Shown: positions 7,529 through 9,951 of the stretch, one piece after another
How the letters are laid out: each line of letters begins with the position of its first letter
Numbering within the stretch: the stretch's first letter is position 1
Origin: Filifactor villosus
GTDB lineage: Bacteria; Bacillota; Clostridia; Peptostreptococcales; Filifactoraceae
Length of the DNA stretch: 9,951 nt
NCBI RefSeq assembly: GCF_042652965.1
Contig: NZ_JBHSHL010000018.1
Location: 1 to 9,951, forward strand
Direction: 5' to 3'
The notes under the pieces: model-generated
The model's database searches: none
Told to the model about the DNA's origin: nothing
The model's input: the letters and a program-made list of their open reading frames with translations, nothing else
Translations under genes and position numbers: made by a program

Positions 7529-8263
7529 ATGGTAAACAAGAATTTAGAGGAGCAAGCTGTTGTGTTATTTCGCTCTTGGTTTTCTGCATTTTCCTTGTCT
7601 CCTAACAGCCCTCGTATAAACTCTGAGTTTGGAGAAATACCAGAGGACTTCACAGTTGTTAAGGTTGGCAGTTTGCCTATGCTCGTAACCGACTATGTGG
7701 CCAATGGTAGCTTTGCGTCTTTAAAAGCTAATGTCAACCTATATCAAGAGCCAAACTATGCTTATTTCATCAGAAACACCGATTTGAAGTCAGGCTCATT
7801 TGGAGTTTTTGTTGACCAGCATTCTTATGAGTTCTTATCCAAATCTACCCTGTATGGCGGAGAGATTGTCATTTCCAATGTTGGTGATGTGGGAAGTGTA
7901 TTTCTCTGCCCGAAGCTGGATGGTCGCATGACCCTTGGAAATAACATTATTATGCTTAGACCAGAGGACGACCATTTACGCTACTACCTTTATATTTGGT
8001 TTAAGTATCTCCAAGGCCAAGCGCTCATACAGGGAATAAAAGGAGGATCTGCTCAACCTAAATTTAATAAGACAGATTTCAAGAATACCTCTGTTTTGAT
8101 TCCTCCAAAGGATATACTCACTCGTTTCCATGAGACTGTGGCTCCAATGTTTGAAACGATCTCGCAAAGACAAACTGAAACTTCCCGTCTTGTTGATTTA
8201 CGAGATACATTATTGCCGCAGCTGATGTCTGGTGAGATAGACGTTTCCAACCTTGACCTTTAA
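7529..8263 (+). CDS. hsdS: Inverted 3' half of hsdS (second target-recognition domain), probably silent
   Basis: This frame encodes the C-terminal half of a type I specificity subunit, which reads the second half of the DNA target. It opens directly in the HsdS central conserved region (VNKNLEEQAVVLFRSWF). A complete methylase_S target domain follows, starting near GEIPEDFTVVKVG, and it ends with the usual C-terminal conserved helix (LVDLRDTLLPQLMSGEIDV). No N-terminal domain precedes it. The ATG at 7529-7531 has no Shine-Dalgarno, and an upstream TTG at 7490 has none either and would overlap hsdR. No promoter is evident, and the gene lies against the operon direction. I read it as a storage cassette that becomes the 3' end of hsdS after inversion. 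From position 7548 it contributes 238 residues. Confidence 0.9.
   Translation: MVNKNLEEQAVVLFRSWFSAFSLSPNSPRINSEFGEIPEDFTVVKVGSLPMLVTDYVANGSFASLKANVNLYQEPNYAYFIRNTDLKSGSFGVFVDQHSYEFLSKSTLYGGEIVISNVGDVGSVFLCPKLDGRMTLGNNIIMLRPEDDHLRYYLYIWFKYLQGQALIQGIKGGSAQPKFNKTDFKNTSVLIPPKDILTRFHETVAPMFETISQRQTETSRLVDLRDTLLPQLMSGEIDVSNLDL
7533..7547 (+). repeat. Left inverted repeat of the hsdS switch (IRL)
   Basis: TAAACAAGAATTTAG, identical in inverse to 8268-8282. It codes for part of the conserved Asn-Lys-Asn-Leu in the HsdS central region. The flanking bases differ (CTATGG before it, AGGAGCAAGCT after it), so identity is confined to 15 bp. This is typical of a recombination site rather than of general gene homology. 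Confidence 0.9.
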
Positions 8264-8802
8264 GCTGCTAAATTCTTGTTTATTTCAGCATTCGTACTAA
8301 TTTTCCTCTCAATGACATCCAAAATCCCAACTATTCGGTCCTGTGTTTCCAAATCAGGTACATTTATCGATGTTGGTGCCAATTCAGAAGAAAATGTAAT
8401 TTGAGGAAAGGTTCCAGATCTCGTCTCAGCAAGTTGTTGCAATTCCTCAAGCACTGATTTTGACGACAAAAAAGAAAACAAAAATCGTGGATGGACAACA
8501 TCCTTTCGTGGTCTAAGCACCATCAATTTTGTTGACGCTATATAATTATCTGTATCACCAAAATCCACAAATGCATACCTTTTGTTTGCTGGTCTAATTT
8601 CCGAATATAGAATATCATTTTCCTTGAAAGTCTTTTTAAACTGCCCTTTCAAGTTTTTATTTTCAACTACTTGATGGTTTAACACCTTTCCTTCTAATAC
8701 ATCAGAGGTGTTTATTAATACAACCTCTTTATCATCACCTCGGTAAGTGTCCGAGATTGTGTCACACAAATCACCAACCGTCATTTTTTCCCATTTTGGC
8801 AT
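8260..8802 (-). CDS. hsdS: 5' half of hsdS: one-domain truncated specificity subunit in this orientation
   Basis: A 180-residue protein made of the N-terminal target-recognition domain of a type I HsdS (from MPKWEKMTVGDL, through YSEIRPANKRYAF and the SGTFPQITFSSE segment). The start of the central coiled helix follows (LETQDRIVGILDVIERKI). It ends at NKNLAA, two residues after the inverted repeat, because TTAA at 8260-8263 supplies stop codons on both strands. Full HsdS proteins have about 400 residues with two such domains, so this is half a protein. Known one-domain HsdS variants, such as truncated EcoDXXI and EcoR124I derivatives, can dimerise and recognise a symmetric site, so it need not be inactive. 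GGAAGG (8810-8815) lies 7 nt before the ATG and overlaps the recombinase stop codon, implying co-translation. Confidence 0.92.
   Translation of the reverse strand: MPKWEKMTVGDLCDTISDTYRGDDKEVVLINTSDVLEGKVLNHQVVENKNLKGQFKKTFKENDILYSEIRPANKRYAFVDFGDTDNYIASTKLMVLRPRKDVVHPRFLFSFLSSKSVLEELQQLAETRSGTFPQITFSSELAPTSINVPDLETQDRIVGILDVIERKISTNAEINKNLAA
8268..8282 (-). repeat. Right inverted repeat of the hsdS switch (IRR)
   Basis: On the minus strand this reads TAAACAAGAATTTAG, the exact partner of 7533-7547. It is the last in-frame sequence of the N-terminal hsdS half, in the codons for Ile-Asn-Lys-Asn-Leu, before two extra alanine codons and the stop. I saw no further copy of the 15-mer elsewhere in the window. 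Confidence 0.9.
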
Positions 8803-8814
8803 ATTATCACCTTC

Positions 8815-9801
8815 CTAACCGATATATTTCTTGTGAGCCAGCTTAACGTTACTCTGCTTAACCATTGCGTACTGCAAGGTCGTATCTATTCGTTTATGCC
8901 CCAAAAGCTGCTGTAACTGCTCAATCGGCATTCCTTTATCAATCGCCATCGTTGCAAGCGTCCTGCGGAACTTATGCGGATGGACTTTTTGAATATCCAA
9001 CTGCTTACCCATTTCACGTAGCCGAGATTCGATGCCGCCGATTTTAATTCTCTCATGCGGCGAACGCAGAGTAACAAACAATGCCGGATTATTATCCGTT
9101 CTGCTGTCAATATAGTTTTGCAGATGAATCTTTGTCCTAGCATCAAAGTATACGATGCGTTCCTTATCGCCCTTACCGAAAACCACACATTCACGCTCGT
9201 TAAAATTTATGTCTGCTTTGTTCAGCAAAACCATTTCACCGATACGCATCCCGGTAGAAGCCAACATATCAATCATTGCCAAGTCACGAAGTTCTGTGCA
9301 GCTGTCACGCATTTTCTCCAAATCCTCGTCCGTATAGGTTTCTTTGATATTTGTCGCCGTTTTCACCTTATGGATACGGCGAACAGGACTTTTCAATATA
9401 TAGTCCTCGTCCTCCAACCATGAGAAAAAGCTAGACAAAATCCTGCGGATATTATCTATCGTCACACGACTGGACTGCTTCTTGCTCTGATAATCTGTCA
9501 GATAGGAACGCAGGTCTTCCGTCTGAATATGACGAATACCTTTGTCTGTAGAAGCTACCATAGTTTCAATGGTTGTGCGGTAATATTTTAGCGTTTTTTC
9601 TGAACAGCCTTCAATCCGCTTTGCTGCAACAAAAGCGTCTATCAGCTTTGGGTTATCGTCTGTATCTTTCTTTTCTGTCCGCACTGTAATCTCACAGCCA
9701 AAAAATGCGTTTTCAAGAACTTTTAGCAACTGCTGCATTTGTGCGTTGTCGAGGTGTGGCAGCATTTGCTGCACCACTTCTGAAATAATTTGTTGTTTCA
9801 T
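8815..9801 (-). CDS. Tyrosine recombinase, likely invertase of the hsdS switch
   Basis: A 328-residue site-specific recombinase of the XerC/XerD-like tyrosine family, which breaks and rejoins DNA through a 3'-phosphotyrosine. A short extra N-terminal stretch (residues 1-45) precedes the SAM-like core-binding domain (about 48-130, from LIDAFVAAKRIEGCSEKTLKYY). The catalytic domain has the full set: Arg186 in STGMRIGE, Lys210/Lys213 in the FGKGDKER hairpin, His276 and Arg279 in HPHKFRRT, His302 in LLGHKRIDTT and Tyr311 in LQYAMV, so it should be active. It is encoded 12 bp upstream of hsdS in the same direction. In known phase-variable type I loci such a recombinase flips hsdS segments, so the 15-bp repeats are its probable targets. 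AAGGAG (9810-9815) lies 8 nt before the ATG. It could instead be the integrase of a larger element, but its position argues for the switch. Confidence 0.93.
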   Translation of the reverse strand: MKQQIISEVVQQMLPHLDNAQMQQLLKVLENAFFGCEITVRTEKKDTDDNPKLIDAFVAAKRIEGCSEKTLKYYRTTIETMVASTDKGIRHIQTEDLRSYLTDYQSKKQSSRVTIDNIRRILSSFFSWLEDEDYILKSPVRRIHKVKTATNIKETYTDEDLEKMRDSCTELRDLAMIDMLASTGMRIGEMVLLNKADINFNERECVVFGKGDKERIVYFDARTKIHLQNYIDSRTDNNPALFVTLRSPHERIKIGGIESRLREMGKQLDIQKVHPHKFRRTLATMAIDKGMPIEQLQQLLGHKRIDTTLQYAMVKQSNVKLAHKKYIG

Positions 9802-9840
9802 AGATCATTCTCCTTCAAATTTATTTTCCAGAGAACGACT

Positions 9841-9864
9841 CAACGGCAGTTCCGTTGGCTTTTT
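9841..9864 (+). terminator. Hairpin with T-run (terminator-like on the plus strand)
   Basis: CAACGG (9841-9846) pairs with CCGTTG (9852-9857) around a 5-nt loop, followed on the plus strand by GC and five T (9860-9864). It would be a short intrinsic terminator for rightward transcripts. On the minus strand no T-run follows, so there it would act only as a leader hairpin before the recombinase gene. Confidence 0.45.
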
Positions 9865-9883
9865 CTCCCGCCGTTGGTGGGAG
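9865..9883. repeat. Second leader hairpin, 8-bp GC-rich stem
   Basis: CTCCCGCC (9865-9872) pairs with GGTGGGAG (9876-9883), with one G-U pair on the plus-strand RNA and a 3-nt loop. It directly abuts the T-run of the first hairpin. Part of it (GCCGTTG, 9870-9876) is also complementary to CAACGGC at 9841-9847, so the two structures can exclude each other. Confidence 0.5.
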
Positions 9884-9951
9884 TATTTAGAGCGTGTCTA
9901 CGCAATACTTTACAAAACGTAAAAAATATGAGATACTCGTATAAAACAGAG

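Larger units (their letters stand above)
7533..8282. other. Invertible hsdS segment (phase-variable specificity switch)
   Basis: The segment is bounded by perfect 15-bp inverted repeats, with 720 bp between them. Inversion in silico gives one minus-strand gene: 535 nt from the 8802 start through the right repeat, plus 716 nt from 7548-8263, for 1251 nt, or exactly 417 codons including the stop. The junction reads Asn-Lys-Asn-Leu-Glu-Glu-Gln, as expected for HsdS. The fused 416-residue protein would have two target domains and both conserved regions, the usual size for HsdS. It would end at the near edge of the segment, just before the hsdR ribosome binding site. Phase-variable type I systems with tyrosine recombinases are known, for example in streptococci. 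That this one actually switches is inference. Confidence 0.9.
9802..9951 (-). promoter_or_regulatory. Leader of the recombinase gene; promoter uncertain
   Basis: This holds the AAGGAG ribosome binding site (9810-9815), an AT-rich stretch and the two hairpins described separately. A weak promoter candidate on the minus strand is TTGTAA followed about 18 bp later by TCTAAAT, upstream of the hairpins. The match is poor. A short open frame runs in from the right edge on the minus strand but resembles no protein I know. Whether the operon starts here or continues from an upstream hsdM cannot be seen. Confidence 0.35.

Noticed and set aside
7490..7531. Upstream TTG start extending the plus-strand hsdS half over the hsdR start
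   Set aside because: There is no ribosome binding site. The added residues (ACSTSCIFRYIS) are the antisense of the hsdR leader and resemble no HsdS sequence.
7529..8802. Two independent convergent hsdS genes or a decayed pseudogene
   Set aside because: The halves are complementary rather than redundant, both frames are intact, and exact repeat-mediated joining restores one full HsdS. A reversible inversion explains this better than decay.
1..9951. CRISPR arrays, tRNA or rRNA genes
   Set aside because: No regularly spaced repeats and no tRNA- or rRNA-like sequences were seen on either strand.

Overview
The window is a defence island from a low-to-moderate GC (roughly 40%) Gram-positive-type bacterium. 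Strong AGGAGG-type ribosome binding sites, TTG start use and the protein families suggest a Firmicute, probably a gut or rumen anaerobe (Clostridia or Negativicutes). The exact taxon cannot be read from the sequence.

Layout from right to left, which is the direction of transcription on the minus strand. Positions 9802-9951 hold a leader with two adjacent hairpins. Next come a tyrosine recombinase (8815-9801), the 5' half of hsdS (8260-8802), the 3' half of hsdS lying backwards on the plus strand (7529-8263), hsdR (4335-7496), a DUF262/DUF1524/DUF5655 GmrSD-like endonuclease (2256-4322) and a RhuM-family protein (1178-2224). The same-strand gaps recombinase-hsdS, hsdR-DUF262 and DUF262-RhuM are only 12-31 bp, each with a good Shine-Dalgarno, so this looks like one operon. 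Positions 632-1177 hold no gene but contain a near-consensus promoter pointing left, two inverted repeats and a tandem 10-bp repeat. Positions 1-631 are the N-terminal two thirds of an IS5-family transposase that runs off the left edge.

The central result is a phase-variable type I restriction-modification specificity switch, caught in the split orientation. A perfect 15-bp inverted repeat, TAAACAAGAATTTAG, lies at 7533-7547 (plus) and 8268-8282 (minus). It falls inside the codons for the conserved Asn-Lys-Asn-Leu of the HsdS central region. Flipping the segment between the repeats joins the two halves in frame into one 416-residue HsdS with two target-recognition domains, stopping just before the hsdR ribosome binding site. 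As drawn, the minus-strand gene instead ends two codons after the repeat and makes a 180-residue, one-domain HsdS. The recombinase encoded 12 bp upstream is the obvious candidate invertase.

How the parts work together (inference from family knowledge): HsdS chooses the DNA site, HsdR translocates and cuts, and the GmrSD-like protein may attack modified phage DNA that escapes the type I enzyme. The role of RhuM is not known. No hsdM methyltransferase gene is in the window. It would be expected upstream, beyond position 9951, and without it the system could not methylate.
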